DNA of 64,000 nucleotides from Nocardia sp. (GCF_025465275.1 NZ_JAODNK010000086.1:1-64000), one strand, 5' to 3'; positions 1-8,283 are shown, counted from the stretch's first letter. Numbers and translations are program-made. The notes: a model not told the origin generated them from the letters alone.

Positions 1-34
1 GAATCCTGTGCGTCGGGAGGGGTGGGGCGGTGGG

Positions 35-1066
35 TCATGCCGTTTTGTCGCCGTAGACGGCCTTGGCGAGGGCGGCTACTACGCGGCCGGTGTTGGGGCC
101 GAAGCTGAGCAGGACGGCGTCGGACATGTCGACGACGCGTTTGTTGCGGCCGGCGGGGGTTTGGGCGATGCCGGGGATTTTTGCCAGGCCGTCGACGCCG
201 CCTACGGAGGCCAGGCCGTCGGACATGACGAGGATGACGTCGGGGGCGGCGGCGATGAGGGCTTCGCTGGTGATCGGGACGAAGGGTTCCTTGACGCCCG
301 AGGCGGTGCCGGCGTCGGTGCCGCCGATCGCGGCGACCAGTGAATCCGCGCCGGAGCCGGGGCCCGCGATCATGGTGATGGCGGTGCTGCGCAGGTAGAG
401 GAACGCCATGCGCAGTTTCGGGTCCTGCTGCGGCACCGTCGCGATGGCGGCGGCGATCTCGTCGTGGGTGCGCTGGCCGAGCTTCTTGCCCGCATCGGGG
501 ACGCCGAGCGCGTTGGCAACCGCTTCGATCTGCGGGACGACCGCGTCCATGGTGCGCTGTGGGTCGAAGTAGACGACAGTGATGCCCAATGCCTTCAGCT
601 GATCACGCATGACCGGGGTGGCACTGGTGCTGTCGGTGAGGAATACCGACGGACGCTGCGCCGCAATAGCTTCCACACTCATGCTGCCCGATCCGCCGGC
701 CACGTTCGGTACATCCTTGACGGCCGGGAACGCAGCGGAGGTGGAGCGCCCCACCAGTTTCGACCCCAGCCCGAGCGCGTACACCGTCTGGGTGAGGGTG
801 CCGTACCGATCGACCGCGATGATCCGGCTCGCATCGGTGACAGTCACGTCGCCACCTTCGAAGGAGTGCACCGTCACCGGCAACGTCGGGGTCGGCTCAG
901 GCCCGATCGGCACCGGATTCGTATCAGCGATGGCGGCGGTGGCGGGCCCGCGCTGGCCCGCCGCCGTCGGACCGCTGCTGCTGGTGCAGGCGGTGGCGCC
1001 GATCAGCACGGTCGCCCCGAGCAGCACCAGCAGTGTGCGCAGGACGACGCCGGATCGGGCACTCAC
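35..1066 (-). CDS. Haem/iron-type ABC transporter substrate-binding lipoprotein (HmuT-like)
   Basis: Probable cell-surface binding lipoprotein that delivers haem or another iron complex to an ABC importer. The N-terminus has a basic start, a hydrophobic stretch and a lipobox-like ATAC (Cys at about residue 27 from the chosen start). The rest looks like a TroA/BtuF-type periplasmic-binding fold, with the typical phrases RIIAVDRYGTLTQTVYALGL and VPNVAGG in the first lobe and AAPDVILVMSDG in the second. GTG at 1066 is chosen because GAGGTG lies just upstream. The ATG at 1078 has no ribosome site and abuts an IdeR-like box. The permease and ATPase are not in the window and would lie beyond the left edge. 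The haem assignment is family inference; a siderophore ligand is possible. Confidence 0.75.
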   Translation of the reverse strand: MSARSGVVLRTLLVLLGATVLIGATACTSSSGPTAAGQRGPATAAIADTNPVPIGPEPTPTLPVTVHSFEGGDVTVTDASRIIAVDRYGTLTQTVYALGLGSKLVGRSTSAAFPAVKDVPNVAGGSGSMSVEAIAAQRPSVFLTDSTSATPVMRDQLKALGITVVYFDPQRTMDAVVPQIEAVANALGVPDAGKKLGQRTHDEIAAAIATVPQQDPKLRMAFLYLRSTAITMIAGPGSGADSLVAAIGGTDAGTASGVKEPFVPITSEALIAAAPDVILVMSDGLASVGGVDGLAKIPGIAQTPAGRNKRVVDMSDAVLLSFGPNTGRVVAALAKAVYGDKTA

Positions 1067-1078
1067 GGAACACCTCAT

Positions 1079-1097
1079 GCAGGTAAGGCTAGCCAGG
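1079..1097. promoter_or_regulatory. IdeR/DtxR-like iron box
   Basis: The 21-bp gap between the aldo/keto reductase stop and the binding-protein start contains AGGTAAGGCTAGCC. It matches about 12 of 19 positions of the mycobacterial iron box TTAGGTTAGGCTAACCTAA, with the central half the best part. Its place directly before an iron-uptake-type gene makes iron repression plausible. The flanks are degenerate. Confidence 0.45.
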
Positions 1098-1099
1098 GC

Positions 1100-2056
1100 T
1101 CATTCTGTCCGTGCACTGACGTCGCCCAGTGCGGCGGCAATGGCCCGGGGCAGCTCCAGGGTTTCCGCGGCCAGCACGCCGGTGAGCTGGCCGATATCGC
1201 GCGCGCCGACCACCATGGTCGCCACACCCGGCTGGTCGCGAATCCACGCCAGCGCCACCGCCAGCGGTGAGGTGCCCAGGCCGTCGGCGGCGGTCACCAC
1301 CGCATCGACGACCCGCACCGCGCGGTCGTCCAGGCCGGCATTGATTTCGGCGGCGGTCGCCTCGTCCGCGCCGCGCGAGTCCGCGGGCACCCCGTCCCGG
1401 TATTTACCGGTGAGAATGCCGCCCGCGAGCGGTGCGGTGGCGATGATGCCGAGCCCGTGATGCTGTGCGGCAGGGACGAATTCGTGTTCGACGCCCCGCG
1501 CCAGCAACGAGTACGGGGTTTGCGCGGCGGTCAATGGCGCGGCCGCGGCGAGCGTCGCCAGCTGCCAGCCGTCGTAGCCGCGCACTCCGGCATAGCGCAC
1601 GCGCCCGGTGCGCACGGCGTATTCGAGTGTGCCCGCGACCTCTTCGAGCGGGGTGTGCGGATCCCAGGCCGCGACGGTCCACAGATCCAGGTGATCGGCG
1701 CCCAGCAGCGACAGCGTCTGATCGAGCTGGCGCATCATGGTGCGCCGCGAGGCGTCGACCCTCCAGCGCACCGGGGCGGGCCCGGCGGCCGGATCCGAAC
1801 GCACCGGCGTCTGCCCCGAGCACACACTCAGCACCAGATCCTCGCGCCCGATTTCCCGCACCAGCGGTCCGAGGATGCGTTGTGCCGCACCATCGCAATA
1901 GGCGGGTGAGGCGTCGACGAGAGTGCCGCCCGCTTCGGCGAAGGCGACCAATTGTGCGGCCGCGTCGTCGGTATCGGTCTCTCTGCCCCAGGTGTGAGTG
2001 GCCAGGCCGAGGCGGGAGACTCGAAGTCCGCTGCGCCCCACCGTCCGCTGTTCCAT
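1100..2056 (-). CDS. Aldo/keto reductase family protein with altered catalytic tetrad
   Basis: TIM-barrel aldo/keto reductase of about 318 residues (ATG at 2056; an in-frame GTG lies one codon upstream). The family is visible from RTVGRSGLRVSRLGLATHTW at the N-terminus, TLVDASPAYCDGAAQRILG with the conserved Asp and Tyr, and the C-terminal cofactor-side segment GVATMVVGARDIGQL. The usual catalytic Lys (LATK) reads LSVC here, and the usual His (LHRWD) reads VAAWD, so two of four tetrad residues appear lost. It may be a nucleotide-binding protein with changed chemistry. It lies upstream of the binding lipoprotein with a 21-bp or larger gap and is divergent from uppP. Confidence 0.8.
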   Translation of the reverse strand: MEQRTVGRSGLRVSRLGLATHTWGRETDTDDAAAQLVAFAEAGGTLVDASPAYCDGAAQRILGPLVREIGREDLVLSVCSGQTPVRSDPAAGPAPVRWRVDASRRTMMRQLDQTLSLLGADHLDLWTVAAWDPHTPLEEVAGTLEYAVRTGRVRYAGVRGYDGWQLATLAAAAPLTAAQTPYSLLARGVEHEFVPAAQHHGLGIIATAPLAGGILTGKYRDGVPADSRGADEATAAEINAGLDDRAVRVVDAVVTAADGLGTSPLAVALAWIRDQPGVATMVVGARDIGQLTGVLAAETLELPRAIAAALGDVSARTE

Positions 2057-2253
2057 CACCGCGCTTGCACTTTCGTCACACGCGTCAGCCTAAGCGCACA
2101 TGTCCCCGCAGCCCCGCTATGCCTCGCGCGGCACGTCGGGTGTTCGCGGTGGCCGTGGCCGCGGCGGCGGCGCGGCCTGTAGGGTCGCGGCGAGTTTGCG
2201 TACGGGTGCGCCAATTGCGTACCGGCAGCCGACGATTCGGAACTGGAGTGTGT

Positions 2254-3201
2254 GTGGGCGAGTCGATGACGTGGGTGCAGGCCCTGATTTTGGGTCTGGT
2301 GCAGGGCTTGACGGAGTTTCTGCCGATTTCGTCCTCGGCGCACATGCGCATCGTGTCGGCGGTGTTCTTCGGTGACGATGCGGGCGCGTCGTTCACCGCG
2401 GTCACGCAGCTCGGCACCGAGGCCGCGGTGCTGGTGTACTTCGCCAAGGACATCTGGCGAATCCTGGTGGCGTGGTGCACGACTGTGTGGTGGAAGCTGA
2501 CCGCCTACCACCCACCGCAGCTGCCCCTGCACGAGCAGCCGACCACACATCTGCCCGTCTACACCGAGGACGGTGCGATCGAATTCGTGCTCGACGAGGA
2601 CGAGCAGCGCGAGCTCGACTACCGCGTCGGCTGGTATGTGATCATTGCCACCGTGCCGATCGGCGTGCTGGGTTTCCTGCTCAAGGACCAGATCCGTACC
2701 GGCGCACGCAATTTGTGGTTGATCTCGACCATGCTCATCGTGTTCGCGCTGGTGATCGCCGTCGCGGAGTACTACGGCAGCAAGCGGCGCCCGATCGAGG
2801 AACTGACCACTCGCGATGGACTCATCATGGGTTTCGCGCAGTGCCTGGCGCTCATCCCGGGTGTGTCGCGATCGGGCGCCACCTCCTCGGCGGGCCTGTT
2901 CCTGGGCCTGACTCGCGGCGCGGCCGTTCGGTTCTCGTTCCTGCTGGCGATTCCGGCGGTGGTGGCCTCGGGCCTGTTCAGCCTGCCGGACGCGTTCGAA
3001 CCCGCCGGTGAGGGCCTCAACGCGTCGGGCACCCAGATTCTGGTCGCGACCATCGTCTCGTTCGTGGTCGGTTATGCCTCGGTGGCCTGGTTGTTGCGCT
3101 TCGTCACCAAGCACTCGCTGGACTGGTTCGTCGGCTACCGCATCGTGCTGGGTCTGACGGTCATGGTGCTGCTGACGACCGGCGTCGTGTCCGCGACCTA
3201 A
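2254..3201 (+). CDS. uppP: Undecaprenyl-diphosphatase UppP (BacA)
   Basis: Integral membrane phosphatase that converts undecaprenyl diphosphate to the monophosphate lipid carrier for peptidoglycan and arabinogalactan synthesis. It has the two signature motifs: GLTEFLPISSSAH near the N-terminus and PGVSRSG in the second half, which carries the catalytic Arg. About seven hydrophobic segments are visible. A charged insert at about residues 75-120 is common in actinobacterial members. GTG at 2254 has GGAG five bases upstream; ATG at 2266 (MTWVQA) fits family N-termini equally well. It starts a tight plus-strand run (16 bp to the next gene) syntenic with Rv2136c. Confidence 0.93.
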   Translation: MGESMTWVQALILGLVQGLTEFLPISSSAHMRIVSAVFFGDDAGASFTAVTQLGTEAAVLVYFAKDIWRILVAWCTTVWWKLTAYHPPQLPLHEQPTTHLPVYTEDGAIEFVLDEDEQRELDYRVGWYVIIATVPIGVLGFLLKDQIRTGARNLWLISTMLIVFALVIAVAEYYGSKRRPIEELTTRDGLIMGFAQCLALIPGVSRSGATSSAGLFLGLTRGAAVRFSFLLAIPAVVASGLFSLPDAFEPAGEGLNASGTQILVATIVSFVVGYASVAWLLRFVTKHSLDWFVGYRIVLGLTVMVLLTTGVVSAT

Positions 3202-3217
3202 CCAGTAGGCTGTCCCG

Positions 3218-3952
3218 GTGACGGTGATCCTGTTGCGGCACGGCGTCTCCACGTCGAACACTGCCCACACTCTGGCCGGCCGCAGCGCGGGCGTCGATCT
3301 GACCGACCGCGGGCGTGAGCAAGCGCAGATGGTCGCGCAGCGGCTCGGGGCGCTGCCGATCGAGCACATCGTGACCTCGCCGCTGCTGCGGTGTCAGCGC
3401 ACCGTCGCTCCGCTCGCGGACAAGCTCGGTATCGAAGCCGAACCCGAGGAGCGGCTGCTCGAGGTCGATTACGGCGACTGGACCGGGCGGGCACTGTCCG
3501 AGCTGGTCAGCGAGCCGCTGTGGAAGATCGTGCAGCAGCATGCGTCGGCGGCGGTATTCCCCTCCGGAGAAGGTTTGGCGCAGGTGCAGTTCCGTGCCGT
3601 GTCCGCTGTGCGCGAACACGACCGCCTGTTGGCAGAGAAACACGGTACTGATGTGTTGTGGGTGGCGTGCACCCACGGAGATGTCATCAAGTCGTTGCTG
3701 GCGGATGCGTTCGGCATCCATCTCGACGGTTTCCAGCGGATCGTGGTCGAGCCGGCCTCGATCAGCGTGGTCCGCTACAGTCCGACCGCTCCGTACGTGT
3801 GGCGGTTGAACGACACCGGCACGGATCTGTCGACACTGGCGGCGATTTCGCCCCGCACCGGTGGTGAATCGAGATCCGGACCGGTACCCGGCGGCGAAAC
3901 GGGCACTACAGGTAGTGGCGATAATGGGGTTACGGAGCGCCCCGAGTCTTAG
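3218..3952 (+). CDS. Histidine phosphatase, MSMEG_4193/Rv2135c family
   Basis: Histidine-phosphatase (phosphoglycerate mutase-like) protein of 244 residues. The catalytic RHG lies at the start (LLRHGVSTSN), followed by SPLLRCQRT, the acidic LLEVDYGDWTGR segment, and the second catalytic His in ACTHGDVIKSLL. The family is named putative phosphomutase, but its substrate is not established. The last 35 residues are Gly/Pro/Ser-rich and probably disordered. The start is GTG, 16 bp after uppP. Conserved linkage with uppP and mshC is the main clue to its role. Confidence 0.88.
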   Translation: MTVILLRHGVSTSNTAHTLAGRSAGVDLTDRGREQAQMVAQRLGALPIEHIVTSPLLRCQRTVAPLADKLGIEAEPEERLLEVDYGDWTGRALSELVSEPLWKIVQQHASAAVFPSGEGLAQVQFRAVSAVREHDRLLAEKHGTDVLWVACTHGDVIKSLLADAFGIHLDGFQRIVVEPASISVVRYSPTAPYVWRLNDTGTDLSTLAAISPRTGGESRSGPVPGGETGTTGSGDNGVTERPES

Positions 3953-3978
3953 TGGTGAGTGAGCTTTCAGGAGGTGCC

Positions 3979-4566
3979 ATGGGCCGAGCAATCCATATTT
4001 TCCGCACCCCCGATCGTTTCATCGCCGGCACCGTCGGCGAGCCCGGCGACCGCGCTTTCTACCTGCAGGCCGTGCAGGACCCGCGCGTGGTGAGCGTGTT
4101 GCTGGAGAAGCAGCAGGTGAAGGTGCTGGCCGATCGGATGGGTCTGCTGCTGGACGAGGTGGCGCGCCGCTTCGGCACCCCGGTGCCGCCGCAAGCGGCC
4201 GCTGTCAGCGATGTCGCACCGCTGGTCACACCCATCGAATCCGAATTCCGGGTCGGCACCATGGGTTTGGGCTGGGACGCGGATGCGGGCGCGGTGGTGG
4301 TGGAGCTGCTGGCCATCACCGAAACCGAGGTCGACGAGTCGGTGGTGCTCGATGACACCGAGGAGGGCCCCGACGCAGTGCGGGTATTCCTGACCCCGAT
4401 CCAGGCGCGCGAATTCGCCTTGCGTTCCACGCGGGTGATCGAGGCGGGCCGGCCACCGTGTCCGCTGTGCGGGGAACCGCTCTCGCCCATCGGCCATATG
4501 TGTGTACGCACCAACGGGTACAAGCGGGGCGATATCTTCGGCGCCACCACCGAGCTAGAGGACTGA
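3979..4566 (+). CDS. DUF3090 family protein (Rv2134c-like)
   Basis: Soluble protein of 195 residues of the DUF3090 (YjbF-like) family, conserved beside the mycothiol ligase in actinobacteria. ATG at 3979 is preceded by a strong AGGAGG four bases away, which decides it over an upstream in-frame GTG at 3952. The N-terminal half is a compact domain (RAIHIFRTPDRF, LLLDEVARRFG). The C-terminus has a zinc-knuckle-like CPLCGEPLSPIGHMC, two Cys pairs that could bind a metal. Biochemical function is not known. It is followed three bases later by the SCO1664-family gene, so the two are probably translated together. Confidence 0.88.
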   Translation: MGRAIHIFRTPDRFIAGTVGEPGDRAFYLQAVQDPRVVSVLLEKQQVKVLADRMGLLLDEVARRFGTPVPPQAAAVSDVAPLVTPIESEFRVGTMGLGWDADAGAVVVELLAITETEVDESVVLDDTEEGPDAVRVFLTPIQAREFALRSTRVIEAGRPPCPLCGEPLSPIGHMCVRTNGYKRGDIFGATTELED

Positions 4567-4569
4567 ATC

Positions 4570-5355
4570 TTGACCGACCACCCGCTGCACACCGCCGATC
4601 TGACGGTGATCGGGCAGGTCACCACCGCCAGCAATGTGACGCTGGTGTGCGAGACCGACCCCGCCGAGTCCGGCGGAGCGGCCGTGCGCGTGGTGTACAA
4701 ACCGGTGCGCGGGGAACGGCCGCTGTGGGATTTCCCCGACGGCACCCTCGCACAGCGCGAAGTCGCCTCCTACGTGGTGTCGGAGGCCCTGGGCTGGGGC
4801 GTGATTCCCGAGACCGTGCTGCGGGACGGGCCGTACGGGCCGGGCATGGTGCAGCGCTGGATCGACAGCATCGACGAGGGCCCGGAACTGGTGGACCTGG
4901 TCGCGGTGGGAGAGATCCCCGAGGGCTATCGGGAGGTGCTGCGCGCCCTGGATCCCTCGGGTCATCCGGTGTCGCTGGTGCATGCCGACGATCCGCGACT
5001 GCTGCGCATGGCGGTCCTGGATGTGCTGATCAACAATGCCGACCGCAAGGGCGGTCATGTGCTGTCCGGGGACGACGGGCGGGTGTACGGGGTCGATCAC
5101 GGCATCTGCCTCAATACTGAACCGAAGCTGCGCACGGTGCTGTGGGGGTGGGCGGGAGAAACGCTTGCCGACGAATTGCTCACCGACATCACAGTTTTGG
5201 TGAAAGCGATCTCCGGTGAGCTGGGCGGGCGACTGTCGGAGTTGATCACCGACGCGGAAGTGGAAGCGCTCGCGGCGCGCGGGCAGGCGTTGCTGGAACA
5301 ACCGGTGCTCCCGCAACCGACGGGGCAACGCCCCATTCCGTGGCCCGCGTTCTGA
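4570..5355 (+). CDS. SCO1664 family protein (PI3/4-kinase-like fold)
   Basis: Protein of 261 residues of the actinobacterial SCO1664 family (Rv2133c position). It resembles a degenerate lipid/protein-kinase fold: VRVVYKPVRGERPLWDFP in the nucleotide-binding lobe, then VLINNADRKGGHVL and GVDHGICL, which correspond to catalytic and metal-binding loops. The start is TTG at 4570, only three bases after the DUF3090 gene stop; no better in-frame start is seen. The substrate is unknown. Oddly, its TGA stop forms the first three bases of a 15-bp tandem array, so every unit offers another in-frame stop. Confidence 0.85.
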   Translation: MTDHPLHTADLTVIGQVTTASNVTLVCETDPAESGGAAVRVVYKPVRGERPLWDFPDGTLAQREVASYVVSEALGWGVIPETVLRDGPYGPGMVQRWIDSIDEGPELVDLVAVGEIPEGYREVLRALDPSGHPVSLVHADDPRLLRMAVLDVLINNADRKGGHVLSGDDGRVYGVDHGICLNTEPKLRTVLWGWAGETLADELLTDITVLVKAISGELGGRLSELITDAEVEALAARGQALLEQPVLPQPTGQRPIPWPAF

Positions 5356-5465
5356 TCCGGCTGTGTCTGATCCGGCTGTGTCTGATCCGGCTGTGTCTGA
5401 TCCGGCTGTGTCTGATCCGGCTGTGTCTGATTCAGCTGTGTCTGATTCAGCTGTGTCTGATTCAG
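5353..5465 (+). repeat. 15-bp tandem repeat over the SCO1664-family stop codon
   Basis: Five perfect copies of TGATCCGGCTGTGTC (5353-5427) are followed by two copies of TGATTCAGCTGTGTC (5428-5457) and a partial unit to 5465. The first TGA is the stop of the upstream gene. The array would encode SDPAV/SDSAV repeats in another frame, but no gene is supported there. The two-base variant units sit together at the 3' side, which suggests growth by slippage. The rest of the gap to mshC (5466-5614) shows nothing further. Confidence 0.95.
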
Positions 5466-5614
5466 AAAACGTTGCTTGCATCATGATTTCAACCATTGAC
5501 GTGCGCTATCACCCCATTGAAGTGCAGGTCGGCACTGTCGTTCCCGGGTGGTCCGGGGTACCGGTGACCGGGGGCGCGCGCCTTGGACGCCGGTCACACA
5601 GTTAATCTCGATTC

Positions 5615-6853
5615 ATGCAGTCCTGGTCCGATACCGCTGTCCCGACCGTCCCCGGATCCGGACCGGCGTTACGTTTGTTCGACACCGCCGACCGGCAGGT
5701 GCGCCCGGTGACCCCGGGTAAGACCGCCACCATGTACGTCTGCGGCATCACCCCGTACGACGCCACCCACCTCGGGCACGCCGCCACCTACCTGACCTTC
5801 GATCTGGTCAACCGTTTGTGGCGCGATGCCGGGCACGAGGTGCACTACGTGCAGAACGTCACCGATGTCGACGATCCCCTGTTCGAGCGCGCCGACCGTG
5901 ACGGCATCGACTGGCGCGATCTGGGCACCCGGGAGATCAACCTGTTCCGTGAGGACATGGAGGCGCTGCGCGTGGTGCCGCCCGCACAGTACGTCGGCGC
6001 GATCGAATCGGTGCAGGAGGTGGTCGAACTGGTCGACAAACTGCTGGCGTCGGGGGCCGCGTATGTGGTCGACGATCCGCAGTACCCCGATATCTACTTC
6101 CGCCACGACGCCACCGAGCAGTTCGGCTACGAGTCCGGCTACGACCGGGCGACGATGGACCGGTTGTTCGCCGAGCGCGGCGGCGACCCGCAGCGCGCGG
6201 GCAAACGCGATCCCATCGACGCGCTGCTGTGGCGGGCCGAGCGCCCGGGTGAACCGTCCTGGCCGGCGCCCTTCGGTGCGGGCCGTCCCGGCTGGCATGT
6301 CGAGTGTGCGGCGATCGCCTTGAACCGGGTCGGCACCGAATTCGATATCCAGGGTGGCGGCAGCGACCTGATCTACCCGCACCACGAGTACTCCTCCGCG
6401 CACGCCGAAGCCCTCGTGAAGGGCCGCCGCTTCGCCCGCCACTACGTGCATGCCGGCCTCATCGGCCTGGACGGCGAGAAAATGTCCAAATCCCGCGGCA
6501 ATCTTGTGCTGGTCTCCAAGCTGCGCCGCTCCGGCACCGACCCCTCCGCCATCCGGCTCGGGCTGTTCTCCGGCCACTACCGCCAAGACCGTGAATGGTC
6601 CGACGCAGTCCTGACCGAAGCCCTCTCCCGCCTCGACCGCTGGCGCTCCGCCGCCGCGCTCCCCTCGGGCCCGCCCGCCGAAGACACCGTCGCCCGCCTG
6701 CGCCAGCACCTGGCCGACGACCTCGACACTCCCAAAGCCCTTGCCGCCGTGGACAGCTGGGCCCAGCAGGCCCTCGAGTACGGCGGCCCGGACACCTCCG
6801 CCCCCGGCCTGATCCGCGACGCGGTCGACGCCCTGCTGGGCATCACCCTGTAG
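5615..6853 (+). CDS. mshC: Cysteine:glucosaminyl-inositol ligase MshC (mycothiol biosynthesis)
   Basis: ATP-dependent ligase that joins cysteine to glucosaminyl-inositol, giving the direct precursor of mycothiol after acetylation by MshD. It is a class I cysteinyl-tRNA-synthetase-like protein of 412 residues, the usual MshC length, without an anticodon-binding domain. Visible are the HIGH-type motif THLGHA (51-56), likely zinc ligands C43 (YVCGITPYD), C231 (WHVEC) and H256 (YPHHE), and KMSKS at 289-293. It ends the uppP-to-mshC run, though the 259-bp gap with the tandem repeat may give it its own promoter. This gene is a strong marker for Actinomycetota. Confidence 0.97.
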   Translation: MQSWSDTAVPTVPGSGPALRLFDTADRQVRPVTPGKTATMYVCGITPYDATHLGHAATYLTFDLVNRLWRDAGHEVHYVQNVTDVDDPLFERADRDGIDWRDLGTREINLFREDMEALRVVPPAQYVGAIESVQEVVELVDKLLASGAAYVVDDPQYPDIYFRHDATEQFGYESGYDRATMDRLFAERGGDPQRAGKRDPIDALLWRAERPGEPSWPAPFGAGRPGWHVECAAIALNRVGTEFDIQGGGSDLIYPHHEYSSAHAEALVKGRRFARHYVHAGLIGLDGEKMSKSRGNLVLVSKLRRSGTDPSAIRLGLFSGHYRQDREWSDAVLTEALSRLDRWRSAAALPSGPPAEDTVARLRQHLADDLDTPKALAAVDSWAQQALEYGGPDTSAPGLIRDAVDALLGITL

Positions 6854-7160
6854 TCGAGGACCCTCGGGATCCACTCACACATAGCTCGTCTCATCGAAGG
6901 CCCCCGCTACGCCCACTGGGGTTCCGGTAGTAATCGCCGAAAAAACAACGGATATGGCGTAGGCCCTGGTCAGGGAGGCTTGCTGACTTAATCGTCGTTG
7001 GGGTGCTGAAGAACTTGCGCCTGCACAATGTGCGGGTTTCGAGAGGACTTTTGCGAGTGGTGGCCTGCGATTTCGTGATCGCCGCGGAGACGCTCGCAGA
7101 GCTCTCGCACCTGATCGTTTGTGAGAAGCCCTACCCGTCAAGAACTCGCCCGATTCTCGA
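6854..7160. other. Intergenic region with the left end of the Tn3-like element
   Basis: No gene is supported. A weak short stem (CGAGG/CCTCG) follows the mshC stop. The target duplication CCACT is at 6913-6917 and the left inverted repeat begins at 6918. The stretch 6962-7160 lies inside the element between the left repeat and the 3' end of the TetR gene. It is less GC-rich than its surroundings and shows no conserved coding signal. Confidence 0.6.
6918..6961 (+). repeat. Left terminal inverted repeat
   Basis: Starts GGGGTTCCGGTAGTAATCGC, continues with an A-rich core and ends in GGCGTA. It is preceded by the duplication CCACT at 6913-6917. Its partner is 10795-10837 read on the minus strand. 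Confidence 0.88.
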
Positions 7161-7769
7161 TCAGGGCTCGGCGACCAACCCCTGTTGCGGGTCGGAGTCC
7201 AGGACCCTGGTGGCGAAGTTCGCCAGCTGCGCCCGCATCCTTTCGCGCGGTATGCGCTCTTGTCCGGCCAGTTGCTCGACGAGGTCCGCTCGGATGGCGG
7301 CGAGTAGGGCGTGGGCGGTGAAGTCGCTGTCGGTCAGGCCGGGGATCTGCTCCAGTACGGCTTGGACCAAGCCGTGCCACCGCACGTAATGCTCGGCCTG
7401 ATACGGGCTGCTGCTCCCGCTTTCCTCCAGGGCCAGCGCGAGGCGCCGGTTGTCGAGTTTGAAACACAGGACAGCGTCTAGCAGGGCGGGCACGCGCTGG
7501 TGCGGTGGGGTAGCGGGCCCCAAGGGAGGTGGTCCGGCTTCGATGGCCTTCCTGATCGGTTCGAGTCGCGCCTCGTACAGCGCGCGGAGCAGCCCGGCGC
7601 GGTCGCCGAAGGCCCGGAAGAGCGTGCCCTTGCCGACGCCGGCCGCTGCTGCGATGTCGGCCATGGTGATGTCGTCGGGACTCTCGCCGCGGGCGAAGAG
7701 GGTGTCGGCGGCCGCGAGGACGGCATTCCGGTTACGGGCGGCGTCCTTGCGGACCTTGTGCTCGGGCAT
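7161..7769 (-). CDS. TetR family transcriptional regulator
   Basis: TetR-type repressor of 202 residues. The N-terminal helix-turn-helix is clear (ARNRNAVLAAADTLFARG, ITMADIAAAAGVGKGTLFR, with the FGDRAGLL helix following); the C-terminal ligand domain is variable. ATG at 7769 has GGAGG a few bases upstream; the longer in-frame start at 7814 would run through its own operator region. It is divergent from the three-gene cargo operon. Two identical-type palindromes sit between them, so it most likely represses both itself and the operon until an inducer binds. It lies inside the Tn3-like element. Confidence 0.9.
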   Translation of the reverse strand: MPEHKVRKDAARNRNAVLAAADTLFARGESPDDITMADIAAAAGVGKGTLFRAFGDRAGLLRALYEARLEPIRKAIEAGPPPLGPATPPHQRVPALLDAVLCFKLDNRRLALALEESGSSSPYQAEHYVRWHGLVQAVLEQIPGLTDSDFTAHALLAAIRADLVEQLAGQERIPRERMRAQLANFATRVLDSDPQQGLVAEP

Positions 7770-7790
7770 GCGGTTCCTCCGTTTGCAAAG

Positions 7791-7832
7791 CGGACCCAGG
7801 GTCCGTATCGTCAAAAGCGGACCTAAGGTCCG
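7791..7832. promoter_or_regulatory. Twin TetR operators in divergent promoter
   Basis: Two 15-bp palindromes, CGGACCCAGGGTCCG (7791-7805) and CGGACCTAAGGTCCG (7818-7832), are centred 27 bp apart between the TetR gene and the SnoaL-like gene. Both fit CGGACCY-A-RGGTCCG. The second ends 25 bp before the operon start codon, a position that would block transcription. Confidence 0.8.
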
Positions 7833-7857
7833 GATTCTATGCGATGGAAGGAGAGCA

Positions 7858-8283
7858 ATGTCCGCACCGACTTCTCCGGCGGATCTCTACCGCCACAGCC
7901 TGAGGCTGCTACTGGACAAGAACATCGCCGGGTGGGTGGGCCTGTGGGCCGAGGACGGCATCATGGAGTTCCCCTTCGCTCCACCGGGCTGGTCCGAGCG
8001 GCTGGAGGGCAAGGAGGCCATCGCGGCCTACATGCGCAGCTACCCCGATCACATCGATCTGCACGACTTCCCTGACCTGCGGATCCACCAGACCACCGAT
8101 CCGGACACCATCGTGGTCGAGATGCGCGGCGTCGGCCGTCTGGTGCAGACCGACGCTCCCTTCGACATGACCTACATCGCCGTAGTCACGGTTCAGGACG
8201 GGCACATCGTCTCCTACCGTGACTACTGGAATCCCCTGGCCGTCCTCGAACCCGGCACCGACTTCACCGGGAGCCGCCGATGA
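7858..8283 (+). CDS. SnoaL-like / NTF2-fold protein
   Basis: Small protein of 141 residues with the cone-shaped NTF2/SnoaL fold. The N-terminal helices (DLYRHSLRLLLDKNIAGWVG) lead into LWAEDGIMEFPFAPPG and end in the strand pair YIAVVTVQDGHIVSYRDYWNP, a typical family ending. Members are isomerases, cyclases or hydratases acting on small hydrophobic molecules, so the exact reaction cannot be read here. ATG at 7858 has AGGAGAG upstream; a longer in-frame reading from 7450 is an artefact over the TetR gene. Its stop overlaps the next start (ATGA). First gene of the transposon cargo operon. Confidence 0.82.
   Translation: MSAPTSPADLYRHSLRLLLDKNIAGWVGLWAEDGIMEFPFAPPGWSERLEGKEAIAAYMRSYPDHIDLHDFPDLRIHQTTDPDTIVVEMRGVGRLVQTDAPFDMTYIAVVTVQDGHIVSYRDYWNPLAVLEPGTDFTGSRR

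Noticed and set aside
5353..5465. Possible CRISPR array
   Set aside because: The units are contiguous and there are no spacers. It is a plain tandem repeat.
5363..5605. 80-codon frame encoding SDPAV repeats
   Set aside because: It arises from the 15-bp tandem array, with no ribosome site and no domain.
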